DNA of 8,247 nt from Flavipsychrobacter stenotrophus (GTDB lineage: Bacteria; Bacteroidota; Bacteroidia; Chitinophagales; Chitinophagaceae), in contig CANBQQ010000126.1 of the NCBI GenBank assembly GCA_947371715.1, positions 1-8,247 on the forward strand, written 5' to 3'. Below the pieces are notes generated by a model. It was given only the letters and a program-made list of their open reading frames with translations, was not told where the DNA came from and did not search any database. Position 1 is the first letter of the stretch; each line of letters opens with the position of its first letter. Below, one piece after another: positions 1 through 6,129 of this stretch. The translations under genes were made by a program, and so were the position numbers.

Positions 1-460
1 ATCTTATATTATTAGAAGCCAAACCTTGTGCCGTGGTGAATGTGGTCGCTGTTTTACCATCAAATCTTATTACTCCTCCCCCACCTGTTCCAAACCAGAA
101 ATTACCCCCTTTATCTCTTTTTATAGCATTGACCAATGAATACAATCCTTGTTCGGCACCGTAGTTAGTAAGGTTGACTGAAAATAATGCAGGCTTCAAA
201 ACGCCTGTAGCCGGGTCTTGCGCCTGCGCACCAGTGGACGATTCCGCTCCCCGCACAAAACGGCTATTAACAACGGTTATTACTTGGGGTGTGGGACAGG
301 TATCGAGGTTTACTACCTTAGGCGGCCTTACGCTATCCCTGGTAATAACTTGCCCAATGGCTTTGATAGCAAGCTGTTTATTGATGGGCACCGCCCGCTG
401 CCTTTCCGTGCAGCCAGTCATAAATAAAAATAGCGCAATTAAGGCTACATATCTACCCAT
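1..460 (-). CDS. Propeller-repeat lipoprotein, N-terminal part (cut by window edge)
   Basis: This gene runs off the left edge; 153 codons are visible, starting from ATG at 460-458. The N-terminus is a lipoprotein signal: a short basic start (MGRY), a hydrophobic stretch (residues 5-14) and the lipobox M-T-G-C with Cys17 as the lipidated residue. A low-complexity linker (about 18-90) contains a PPKVV-NLDTCP segment. From about residue 92 comes the start of a beta-propeller of the two-component-regulator propeller type: NYGAEQGLYS, then DKGGNFWFGT (117-125), a glycine run, VIRFDGK (130-136) and TTAQGLASNNI (142-152). The DxxGNxWFGT and DG...T..GL.SN.I pattern is typical of these blades. In Bacteroidota such domains form the sensor half of hybrid two-component systems or stand alone as secreted or lipid-anchored propellers. 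The lipobox favours the stand-alone form, but the rest is outside the window. The gene is divergent from the DUF2975 operon. Family call is firm; function is unknown. Confidence 0.82.
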   Translation of the reverse strand, partial: MGRYVALIALFLFMTGCTERQRAVPINKQLAIKAIGQVITRDSVRPPKVVNLDTCPTPQVITVVNSRFVRGAESSTGAQAQDPATGVLKPALFSVNLTNYGAEQGLYSLVNAIKRDKGGNFWFGTGGGGVIRFDGKTATTFTTAQGLASNNIR

Positions 461-470
461 GAGATCGATT

Positions 471-478
471 CAAAAATA
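471..478 (-). promoter_or_regulatory. Possible -7 box of the propeller lipoprotein gene
   Basis: Read on the minus strand this is TATTTTTG, a full match to the Bacteroidota -7 consensus TAnnTTTG. It ends 10 bases before the ATG at 460, so the leader would be only a few bases. No TTG lies at the expected 19-bp spacing (the position reads TCC), so support is weak. Confidence 0.3.
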
Positions 479-685
479 AACAGATAGTACCTTGTAAGGA
501 ACGTTGAATAAATAATTGAGCCGTAAACTAAGGAACTTTATGTAATACAGGTAGTTACAGTGTTGACTGGTTAAATATTTAATTTTTCTTCAACTCGCAT
601 TTATACTTTCAGTTCATGTGAGTAATGTAGAGATCCCTGAATAATACCGAAATTCCTATTTTTATCGAAAAAGAAACTATTTTTA

Positions 686-715
686 TTGTTTATCAATAAA
701 TATCTATTATTTTTG
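686..715 (+). promoter_or_regulatory. Promoter of the DUF2975/XRE operon
   Basis: A TTG at 686-688 (-33 element) is followed after exactly 19 bases by TATTTTTG at 708-715, a full match to the Bacteroidota primary sigma factor pattern TTG-N19-TAnnTTTG. Transcription would begin near 720-723, about 12-15 bases before the ATG at 735. Both elements and their spacing are seen directly; activity is inferred. Confidence 0.75.
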
Positions 716-734
716 CCTTCTAAATGAAAATATC

Positions 735-1271
735 ATGAGCACAGGAACTAAAACCAGAACCACGCAGATACTGGCCATAATGAATGTTATTGCCTGGATG
801 GCTTTCATTGGTTATGCCATCAATGCCGGAGCGATCCTCACTTCTTATGTGGTCAGCTGGTTCAACCCCAACGCTTCAAAAAATATGTACCTGCAGCTGA
901 ATAAGAATGTGCTTGAACAATATAGCTTCCTGCAGTACACCATGTCCATTTCTTTTATGTTTGCTATTCTTTGTATAAAGGCGCAAATTGCGTTGCTGGT
1001 CACCAGAGTATTAGGCAAGGTTAATTTGGAGAACCCGTTTAAGACACGCGTAGCCTTAGCGTTGGAGAAGATAAGCTACCTGCTCATTACCATAGCCACT
1101 TTGGCTTTCCTGGCCAATGCCCATACCGATTGGTTACAAAAAAGGACAGGAATAGAGGGCGATAAATTGACTACTCAGGAGATCCTGGTTACCGCCGGGC
1201 TCGTTTTCATCATTTCACAGATCTTCAGGCGTGGTGTAGAACTACAGGCCGAAAGTGACCTAACCGTATAA
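735..1271 (+). CDS. DUF2975-family membrane protein
   Basis: A 178-residue integral membrane protein of the DUF2975 family. Four hydrophobic segments are visible: about 13-39, 65-91, 108-128 and 149-163. Family-typical features are the ENPF motif (99-102) before the third segment and the C-terminal IFRRGVELQAESDLTV stretch (163-178). No enzymatic motif is present and the biochemical role of the family is not established. The gene for an XRE-type regulator begins three bases after the stop codon, a pairing seen often for this family (Bacillus yoaS/yozG is, from memory, a comparable pair). The membrane protein may control the activity of the regulator, but this is inference. The start is supported by the promoter at 686-715; a four-codon ORF (724-738) overlaps it as ATGA. 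Confidence 0.88.
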   Translation: MSTGTKTRTTQILAIMNVIAWMAFIGYAINAGAILTSYVVSWFNPNASKNMYLQLNKNVLEQYSFLQYTMSISFMFAILCIKAQIALLVTRVLGKVNLENPFKTRVALALEKISYLLITIATLAFLANAHTDWLQKRTGIEGDKLTTQEILVTAGLVFIISQIFRRGVELQAESDLTV

Positions 1272-1274
1272 CCC

Positions 1275-1490
1275 ATGCCTATTATTGTAAACTTAGATGT
1301 AATGATGGCAAAGCGAAAAATGTCGCTGAATGAGCTGTCGGAAAAAGTAGGCTTAACCCTTGCCAACCTCTCTATTCTTAAAACAGGTAAAGCCAAAGCC
1401 ATACGCTTCAGCACGCTTGAGGCCATATGCAAAGTACTTGATTGCCAACCGGCAGATATTCTTGAATATACCGAAGATCAGGAAGTATAA
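1275..1490 (+). CDS. Small XRE/Cro-CI family regulator paired with DUF2975
   Basis: A 71-residue DNA-binding protein made almost entirely of one Cro/CI-type helix-turn-helix. After a beta-like N-terminal strand (PIIVNLDVMM, 2-11) come KRKMSLNELSEKVGLT (13-28), the recognition region LANLSILKTGKAKAIRFSTLEAICK (split around 29-53) and the ending LDCQPADILEY (55-65). This form, with A-N-L-S in the recognition helix and K-x-A-I-R-F, is characteristic of the compact regulators encoded next to DUF2975 proteins. There is no sensor domain, so any signal probably comes through the partner or through protein level. The ATG at 1275 was chosen over Met10/11 because the MPIIVNLDVM start is typical of the family and lies 3 bases from the upstream stop, implying translational coupling. 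Its target may be its own operon promoter (inference). Confidence 0.9.
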   Translation: MPIIVNLDVMMAKRKMSLNELSEKVGLTLANLSILKTGKAKAIRFSTLEAICKVLDCQPADILEYTEDQEV

Positions 1491-1549
1491 TTCATAACAT
1501 AAAACAAATACTACGCATTAAAAGTATATATAATTAACAATTAAAAAAC

Positions 1550-1612
1550 ATAATGATATTGATCATTTGTTATATTTTGATAATGATAGTACTTTGCCGC
1601 TGATATCATTAT
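1550..1612 (+). promoter_or_regulatory. Promoter of the PAS protein with three 9-mer operator-like repeats
   Basis: TTG at 1567-1569 is followed after 19 bases by GTACTTTG (1589-1596), which keeps the TTTG half of the -7 consensus but not the TA. The 9-mer ATAATGATA occurs at 1550-1558 and 1580-1588, and inverted (TATCATTAT) at 1604-1612. The last two copies form a dyad that brackets the -7 box. An additional AATGAT/ATCATT inverted repeat (1552-1567) overlaps the -33 TTG. This arrangement resembles an operator; the binding protein is unknown. Confidence 0.5.
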
Positions 1613-1639
1613 GGAGCAGGTTTAACCCTGGCAGCAAAA

Positions 1640-3286
1640 ATGGATAAAGACACTAATAGTTTAAGCAGGTTTTCCTCTTTTAAGATCGTACTGCTATACG
1701 CTGTCTTTAGTGTTGTGTATATATACACTTCAGATTATTTTCTTGATATTTTTGTAAGAGATATAGATCTGTTATCTAAGCTGCAAACTTATAAAGGACT
1801 GGGGTTTATTCTCATTACAGCTACCCTTCTATATGTCCTCGTAAAAAGAAACATTGATGCAATATCCGCCAATTACCAGAAAGTCATAGACATACAGCTG
1901 GATGCCGACCATTTACTTAAGGGATCTGAAGAGAAATATATGTCTCTTTTCAACCACAGTCCTATTCCAATGTGGATATTTGAACCAGACACTTTGAACA
2001 TCCTTTTGGTAAACGATGCCGCATGTGACCAATATGGTTTTTCCCAACAGGAATACCGATCTATGAACCTTAGAGACATTCGGCCCCGGGAGGATATTCC
2101 GCACATGGAAGCTGTGATCGCCGAATCGTTAAAAGATGAACACTACACCTTCCCGGATCTGTCAAGACATAAAAAAAAGAATGGCGAGATCATCCACGTA
2201 AAAGTCAAGAATATTGGCGTATCATTCGAAGGAAGAAATGTCAGATTGGCTTCAGCAGTAGATGTAACAAAGGAAATAAATTTTCAGACCGAACTATCGG
2301 AAATCAATGCCAGGCTACAATTGGCCAGCGAGATCGCAGGCATGGGCTATTGGACAAACAATTTTGCAAATGGCAAAATTCACTGGTCTGATGAGCTATA
2401 CAAGATCTTTGAAGTAGATCCGGCTACATTTGTATTAACACTTGAAAATATACAATCCTATTTCCATCCCGAGCATAGAGATCAATTTACCTCTGACAAC
2501 AATACAAGTTTTGATGAAAATGGAGTAAATGAAAGCGAACAACGCATCATTACGCCTACTGGTAAAGTAAAATGGATACTGGAGCGCATCTATATGCTTA
2601 AGGACGAACAAGGCATCCCTGTTGCAATGGAAGGTATCACATTGGATATTACCAACAGGAAACTTGCCCAGCAGGAAATATGGGAAAGTAATGAACGCTT
2701 TAAAATGCTGGCCAGCGCAACTGTAGAGGCTATAATAGACTGGGACATTGAGAATGACAGTGTAATATGGGGTGAAGGATTTCAAACGCTTTTCGGCTAC
2801 GACCTAAGTATTTACGACAACCATCTTTGGTCGAAGAACATACACCCCGACGATAGAGAAAAGGTACTTGCCGACCTGCACGCAACCCTTAACGATCCAA
2901 CTAAATTCTACTTTAATGCAGAATTCGGCTTCCTGAAAGCAAACGGAGAAATAGCCTATGTACAACACCGGGGCCTGTTTATAAGAGATGCTAACGGCAA
3001 GGCAACGCGGGCGTTGGCAGCAATGATCGACCTCACTGAGTCATTGGACAAGATGCGCAAGATCGAATCTCAAAACAAGGCACTGAAAGATATCGCATGG
3101 ACCCAATCCCACATAGTACGGGCCCCCCTTGCCAATCTGGTCGGCCTGGTTGAATTGTTAAAGGATGAAAATCAAAACGAATTACCACACACAGAAATAA
3201 TAGATCACATTTGCGATTCTGCTAAAAAACTCGACAACCTCATCCACGAAATAGTTAGAAAGACCGAAGAGGTAGATGGAATGTAA
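1640..3286 (+). CDS. Membrane-anchored triple-PAS sensor with DHp-like end, no ATPase domain
   Basis: A 548-residue signal-sensing protein. Two transmembrane segments (about 14-34 and 51-68) flank a short external loop of about 17 residues. Three PAS domains follow: about 96-212 (F-N-x-S-P-I-P-M-W-I-F), 226-340 (M-G-Y-W start, D-I-T-N-R end) and 350-467 (Y-V-Q-H-R-G-L-F, D-L-T-E-S end). The final segment has the H-box S-H-I-V-R-A-P-L (490-497) with the phospho-acceptor candidate His491, followed by a helix and the short end IVRKTEEVDGM. Only 57 residues follow His491, so the catalytic ATP-binding domain with N, G1 and G2 boxes is absent. The stop is followed by non-coding DNA and a convergent gene, so no frameshifted ATPase part is visible. 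Such C-terminally short PAS/H-box proteins occur elsewhere in Bacteroidota; the protein may be phosphorylated by another kinase or signal through dimer contacts (inference). The ligand is unknown. Confidence 0.85.
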   Translation: MDKDTNSLSRFSSFKIVLLYAVFSVVYIYTSDYFLDIFVRDIDLLSKLQTYKGLGFILITATLLYVLVKRNIDAISANYQKVIDIQLDADHLLKGSEEKYMSLFNHSPIPMWIFEPDTLNILLVNDAACDQYGFSQQEYRSMNLRDIRPREDIPHMEAVIAESLKDEHYTFPDLSRHKKKNGEIIHVKVKNIGVSFEGRNVRLASAVDVTKEINFQTELSEINARLQLASEIAGMGYWTNNFANGKIHWSDELYKIFEVDPATFVLTLENIQSYFHPEHRDQFTSDNNTSFDENGVNESEQRIITPTGKVKWILERIYMLKDEQGIPVAMEGITLDITNRKLAQQEIWESNERFKMLASATVEAIIDWDIENDSVIWGEGFQTLFGYDLSIYDNHLWSKNIHPDDREKVLADLHATLNDPTKFYFNAEFGFLKANGEIAYVQHRGLFIRDANGKATRALAAMIDLTESLDKMRKIESQNKALKDIAWTQSHIVRAPLANLVGLVELLKDENQNELPHTEIIDHICDSAKKLDNLIHEIVRKTEEVDGM

Positions 3287-3349
3287 ACTCTTCTGTTTGA
3301 ATATTTTGCCCATTGAATAGACATTCCCTTTGTGTTTCAATTGATCCTA

Positions 3350-3814
3350 TTACATTGTCTTAAACAACATTTCTCTGTATATACTGTACCCACGCTTACG
3401 AAAATAAGATGCCGCAATGGTATTTGCGCTCCAATGATCAAGCTCTATTCTCTTTATCGACAATTCATCTGCTAGCGTTTCCGCCATCTGCAACAACAGC
3501 TTTGCAACGCCCGATCGACGGTATTTTTCCAAAACAGATATCTGGTCGATGTATATCGATCTAACAGGATAGCTAAATGCGCTTTCCTTCTTCTCCCTGA
3601 CAAACAAAACAATGCATCCGGCCTGTTCCCCATTTACCAAAGCAACATATGCACGGCAGTCATCGTTAGTCAGATACCCACGCAGCACTGCCGTTATTCC
3701 TGCTCTATTAAACGGCTTAAATAGCTCAGGGTGCAGGTGGTGATGCAGATTCTGGACTTCCTCATACAAGCCACCGATCAACTCATGATCTTTTGTTTCG
3801 CATATACTTATCAT
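3350..3814 (-). CDS. GNAT-family N-acetyltransferase
   Basis: A 154-residue single-domain GNAT protein that would transfer an acetyl group from acetyl-CoA to an unidentified amine. The order of motifs is normal: an N-terminal helix pair containing HLHPELFKPF (27-36), central strands with YVALVNGEQAGCIVL (56-70), motif A with strand YIDQISVLEKY (88-98) and the acetyl-CoA pyrophosphate loop RRSGVAKLLL (99-108), and motif B ELDHWSANTIAASYFRKRGY (124-143), where N131, A134/A135, F138 and the RGY turn are typical. Length is normal for the family. The gene is convergent with the PAS gene (63 bases between stops) and divergent from the metal-related genes. No TAnnTTTG box was found upstream of its start. 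The substrate cannot be predicted from the sequence. Confidence 0.88.
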   Translation of the reverse strand: MISICETKDHELIGGLYEEVQNLHHHLHPELFKPFNRAGITAVLRGYLTNDDCRAYVALVNGEQAGCIVLFVREKKESAFSYPVRSIYIDQISVLEKYRRSGVAKLLLQMAETLADELSIKRIELDHWSANTIAASYFRKRGYSIYREMLFKTM

Positions 3815-3853
3815 TGAACTAATTTAGTAAATAAATTTTATCACCGCCAGTCG

Positions 3854-3904
3854 AAGGAAATCTTTCGGTAATGCGTCTATTATGTAGGTCGTTCAGATTT
3901 CCTT
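3854..3904. repeat. Perfect 10-bp inverted repeat next to the Cys-rich gene promoter
   Basis: AAGGAAATCT at 3854-3863 and AGATTTCCTT at 3895-3904 are exact reverse complements separated by 31 bases. The right arm directly abuts the -33 TTG (3905-3907) of the next promoter, the position expected of an activator or repressor site. The DNA is in the divergent gap between the GNAT gene and the five-gene envelope set. Binding by a protein is inference. Confidence 0.45.
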
Positions 3905-3934
3905 TTGCCACATAAACTCTAACCCTTAATTTTG
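3905..3934 (+). promoter_or_regulatory. Promoter of the envelope metal-handling gene set
   Basis: TTG at 3905-3907, a 19-base spacer, and TAATTTTG at 3927-3934 match the Bacteroidota primary promoter pattern in all specified positions. Start of transcription is expected about 4-8 bases after the box, at about 3938-3942, which coincides with the GTG start codon at 3939. No other match of this quality was found before the downstream genes of the set. Confidence 0.75.
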
Positions 3935-3938
3935 CCGT

Positions 3939-4322
3939 GTGAAAAAAGCTGTTGCCATAATTATCTTTTTATCGTTGCTTACCCAGTGTGTAATACAGCT
4001 GGGTGTGTGGGGATACTACCAGGTAAATAAGGCATACATTGCGCAGAACCTCTGCGAAAACCGCAACAAACCTCAAAAAAACTGTTGTGGTAAATGCTAC
4101 CTGCGCAAACAGCTAAAGAAAGTAGACGAGAATAGTACTTCCAAAAAGGCACCGGTTAAAACAGAGAAAAGCGAAACACTTGTATTCGTAGTTACGCCTG
4201 TATTCTCTGCCCCGCAACACATCACACAATCTTTATCTTCTGTACACAATCCGGTAGGCCAGCACATGTTTGGCCACACCATCCCTTTCCCCATATTCCA
4301 CCCACCATCAATTGCTGCCTAA
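3939..4322 (+). CDS. Small exported Cys-rich protein, GKCYL-motif family (putative metal-related)
   Basis: A 127-residue protein starting at GTG. An N-terminal hydrophobic segment (about 3-26, after MKK) acts as signal peptide or anchor. The conserved-looking core is YIAQNLCENRNKPQKNCC-GKCYL (33-55), with Cys39, Cys49, Cys50 and Cys53, followed by a basic and hydrophilic linker and a C-terminal part with His94, 103, 109, 113 and 121 that ends in IFHPPSIAA. I recognise the pattern C-x-N-x(2)-KP-x(3)-C-x-GKC-Y-L with a terminal FHPP as a recurring uncharacterised Bacteroidota family. The cysteines and histidines, and neighbours related to MbnP and YHS proteins, suggest metal binding at the envelope, but this is inference. 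No in-frame ATG lies downstream in the signal region, so GTG is the likely start. Neither Cys17 in the signal (LTQC) nor its context gives a convincing lipobox. Confidence 0.75.
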   Translation: MKKAVAIIIFLSLLTQCVIQLGVWGYYQVNKAYIAQNLCENRNKPQKNCCGKCYLRKQLKKVDENSTSKKAPVKTEKSETLVFVVTPVFSAPQHITQSLSSVHNPVGQHMFGHTIPFPIFHPPSIAA

Positions 4323-4346
4323 AAGCGTTATTGGTTTAAAAAGATG

Positions 4347-4513
4347 GTCATTGCGAGGAGTTATTCGGTTTGCACCGCAATCATAATCCAATGACAGAAA
4401 GCAAAAGAGGCGGGTGATTGCGAGCCCTTCGCGAAGCAATCTTACGTTTGGACGTATTCGTTTGGGGGTCACTATTGGTACATTGTCATTGGCAGCCCTT
4501 TGCGGAGCAATCT
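4347..4513. repeat. Three degenerate copies of a dispersed palindromic repeat
   Basis: Three related units occur at 4347-4382 (GTCATTGCGAGGAG to GCAATC), 4416-4442 (GATTGCGAGCCCTTCGCGAA to GCAATCT) and 4485-4513 (GTCATTGGCAGCCCTTTGCG to GCAATCT), about 69 bases apart. Each begins with ATTGC or a one-base variant and ends with GCAATC, so each can fold as a hairpin. The GTCATTGCGAGGAG...AAGCAATCT pattern is a widespread dispersed bacterial repeat type (from general knowledge). Copies 1 and 3 are decayed in the middle or at one base of the stem. Confidence 0.6.
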
Positions 4514-4606
4514 AGTGTCGGTAGGCATTCGTTTTGTACACACCATGTAAAAAACTGGTGAGACCATTCAGTTCATGAACAAGTCATTGTATAACGGACG
4601 TTCGTA

Positions 4607-4628
4607 GAGACGCAAGATTTTGCGTCTC
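4607..4628. repeat. 9-bp perfect hairpin (GAGACGCAA/TTGCGTCTC)
   Basis: GAGACGCAA (4607-4615) pairs perfectly with TTGCGTCTC (4620-4628) across a GATT loop. There is no following T-run, so a simple intrinsic terminator is unlikely. GTAGAGACGCAA...TTGCGTCTC sequences are common dispersed palindromes in many bacteria; this copy is probably such an element placed between the Cys-rich gene and the barrel gene. Confidence 0.6.
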
Positions 4629-4733
4629 CACATGACATGAGTGCTCCAACCGTAAGAGTCGCATTCATCGTTAACCCCCCAAACCATAACGCAACCACAC
4701 CAACCATTTACCTCACCGGGTTAAACAACTCAA

Positions 4734-5648
4734 ATGAAACAGATCATTTTATCAATGCTCCTGGCGATCTGCATATACATGCCTGCAAAGGCATGCGATG
4801 TATGCGGTTGCTCAGCCAGCAACCAATTCCTGGGTGTACTGCCTGGCTACAACTACAATTTTATAAGCTTACAGTATATGAGTACCAATCTCTCGAGTGC
4901 TCACCCCTCTGCTTATGAGAACCGCCCTTACGAGCACTCCCGCGAGTACTACAACACATTTCAGGTGTGGGGCAGATATAACATGGGCAAGCACTATCAG
5001 CTATTCGCATTTGTTCCGTATCAGTACAACATCCACAAGCAGGATAGCGCTGATGCACTACACTCAGGCATTGGCGATATGTCGGTATTGGTCAACAGAA
5101 TATTGCTCAACAAGGAGCACAAAAAGCTACAGCACCAACTATTGGCAGGCGGTGGAATAAAACTGCCCACAGGCAGCCACACCAGCCTTAGCCAGCTCGA
5201 TAAGCAGGGACTGCCCAACATGCAGCCCGGCACCGGTTCGGTAGATTTTATGGTCAATACCAACTATACCCTGCGTCGCAAAAGTGCAGGAATAAATGCC
5301 GATGCAGCATACACCTTTACCACCACCAGCAAAGACAGCTATAAGTATGGTAACAGGTTAAATGCCGGCGCTATGGCCTTCTACTCATTTGCAATAAAAA
5401 AGTTTGCCATTATGCCGGTATTGGGCACACGCTACGAGTATACCCTGCATGACTACGACAACTACAGCCGTAAATGGCTCAACGAACAGTCGGGTGGATA
5501 TATGCTATATGCAACCGCAGGCATCCAGGCATATTACAAAAAAGTAGGTGCACGTATTAACTATCAATTACCGCTGGCACAACACTATAGCAGCGGCTAC
5601 GTTACCGCCAACTACAAAGTAGAAAGCGGCATTTTTCTATTATTCTAA
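4734..5648 (+). CDS. Outer-membrane barrel-like protein with CDVCGC mature N-terminus
   Basis: A 304-residue exported protein. Residues 1-20 form a Sec signal peptide (MKQ, hydrophobic 4-17, A-K-A at 18-20), and predicted cleavage would expose CDVCGC (21-26) at the very start of the mature chain. The lipobox pattern is not met (K at -2), so these cysteines are more likely thiol or metal ligands than lipid sites. The rest alternates aromatic-rich amphipathic strands with turns, for example FQVWGRYNMGKHYQLFAFVPYQYNI (76-100, seen as two strands), GIGDMSVLVNRILL (112-125), GGGIKLPTG (139-147) and a C-terminal VESGIFLLF ending in Phe, as in many beta-barrels. It resembles the transporter / phenol-degradation MetA-type barrels; the GIGDM and K-L-P-T-G motifs are typical of that group. 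The Ig-like lipoprotein gene starts 14 bases downstream, indicating an operon. The cargo is unknown; a metal role rests on context. Confidence 0.75.
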   Translation: MKQIILSMLLAICIYMPAKACDVCGCSASNQFLGVLPGYNYNFISLQYMSTNLSSAHPSAYENRPYEHSREYYNTFQVWGRYNMGKHYQLFAFVPYQYNIHKQDSADALHSGIGDMSVLVNRILLNKEHKKLQHQLLAGGGIKLPTGSHTSLSQLDKQGLPNMQPGTGSVDFMVNTNYTLRRKSAGINADAAYTFTTTSKDSYKYGNRLNAGAMAFYSFAIKKFAIMPVLGTRYEYTLHDYDNYSRKWLNEQSGGYMLYATAGIQAYYKKVGARINYQLPLAQHYSSGYVTANYKVESGIFLLF

Positions 5649-5662
5649 AACGATTTATTTTT

Positions 5663-6055
5663 ATGAAACACATACTGATCATACTTGTCATTGCCATTAC
5701 CTTCTCGGCATGCCAGAAAAAAGACACCACTACCCCTGATGCCAGCAAGGTAACCATCAACATCACATCCCCCGTTCCTGCACAGGTATTCCGCAACGGA
5801 GATACCATGCACATGGTGGCAACCGTTTCTTATCCATCGGAATTGCACGGGTATGAACTCAAGATATCCGACAGTGCCACGGGCAACATACTGTATGATG
5901 AAGATGAACACGTACACAATGACCATTTCGAAATAAACAGTACCTGGGTAGATACTGCTACCACAGCCGCAACATTAAAATTGGAACTTACCGTAGAAGT
6001 TGACCACGCCGGCACAGAAGCAGAAAAAACGATCTATTTTAACTACGTACCTTAG
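5663..6055 (+). CDS. Ig-like lipoprotein with acidic/His cluster
   Basis: A 130-residue lipoprotein. The signal peptide (MKHILIILVIAITFSAC) ends in the lipobox F-S-A-C with Cys17. After a short linker (KKDTTTPDASK) comes a compact beta-sandwich-like domain: VTINITSPVPAQVFRNGDT (30-48), MHMVATVSYPSELHGYELKI (49-68, two strands), a middle loop D-E-D-E-H-V-H-N-D-H (79-88), and C-terminal strands TLKLELTVEVDHAG (104-117) and TIYFNYVP. The S-P...G-D...V pattern is typical of Ig-like folds in Bacteroidota lipoproteins (compare DUF4625-type proteins). The cluster of three His and five acidic residues between strands would suit a divalent metal or calcium site, but no ligand is shown by the sequence alone. 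The gene follows the barrel gene by 14 bases, so the two are probably co-transcribed and act together at the outer membrane. Confidence 0.72.
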   Translation: MKHILIILVIAITFSACQKKDTTTPDASKVTINITSPVPAQVFRNGDTMHMVATVSYPSELHGYELKISDSATGNILYDEDEHVHNDHFEINSTWVDTATTAATLKLELTVEVDHAGTEAEKTIYFNYVP

Positions 6056-6095
6056 TATTAGATCATGTTCTGTAATCTTCATATTGTTCATCATC

Positions 6096-6129
6096 AGATT
6101 TGACAACTTTTTAGAAAGTTGTCAAATCT
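6096..6129. repeat. Perfect 15-bp stem hairpin before the YHS gene
   Basis: AGATTTGACAACTTT (6096-6110) is exactly complementary to AAAGTTGTCAAATCT (6115-6129), with a four-base TTAG loop. It lies between the Ig-like lipoprotein stop (6055) and the YHS start (6167). There is no T-run after it. It may be a dispersed palindromic element or an mRNA hairpin that separates expression of the two halves of the gene set; the sequence does not decide between these. Confidence 0.7.

Larger units (their letters stand above)
4323..4733. other. 411-base gap holding palindromic repeats, no gene
   Basis: No convincing coding region is present. The first part (4347-4513) holds three degenerate ATTGC...GCAATC units, and the second contains a 9-bp hairpin (4607-4628) and the palindrome GTTCATGAAC (4571-4580). 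No TAnnTTTG promoter was found before the barrel gene at 4734, so that gene may depend on read-through from 3905-3934. Confidence 0.6.

Noticed and set aside
174..479. Plus-strand frame of 101 codons
   Set aside because: It lies opposite the minus-strand lipoprotein gene, which has a clear lipobox and propeller motifs; the plus-strand translation has no recognisable features.
2435..2785. Minus-strand frame of 116 codons inside the PAS gene
   Set aside because: It is antisense to well-conserved PAS domains and has no start context or motifs of its own.
3287..3349. Terminator between the PAS and GNAT genes
   Set aside because: No convincing stem-loop was found in this convergent gap by eye.
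4571..4580. Palindrome GTTCATGAAC as an operator
   Set aside because: It is a single 10-bp palindrome with no promoter beside it; chance occurrence cannot be excluded.
4637..4918. Plus-strand frame of 93 codons overlapping the barrel start
   Set aside because: It overlaps the barrel gene in another frame over half its length, and has no signal peptide or domain, while the barrel frame has both.
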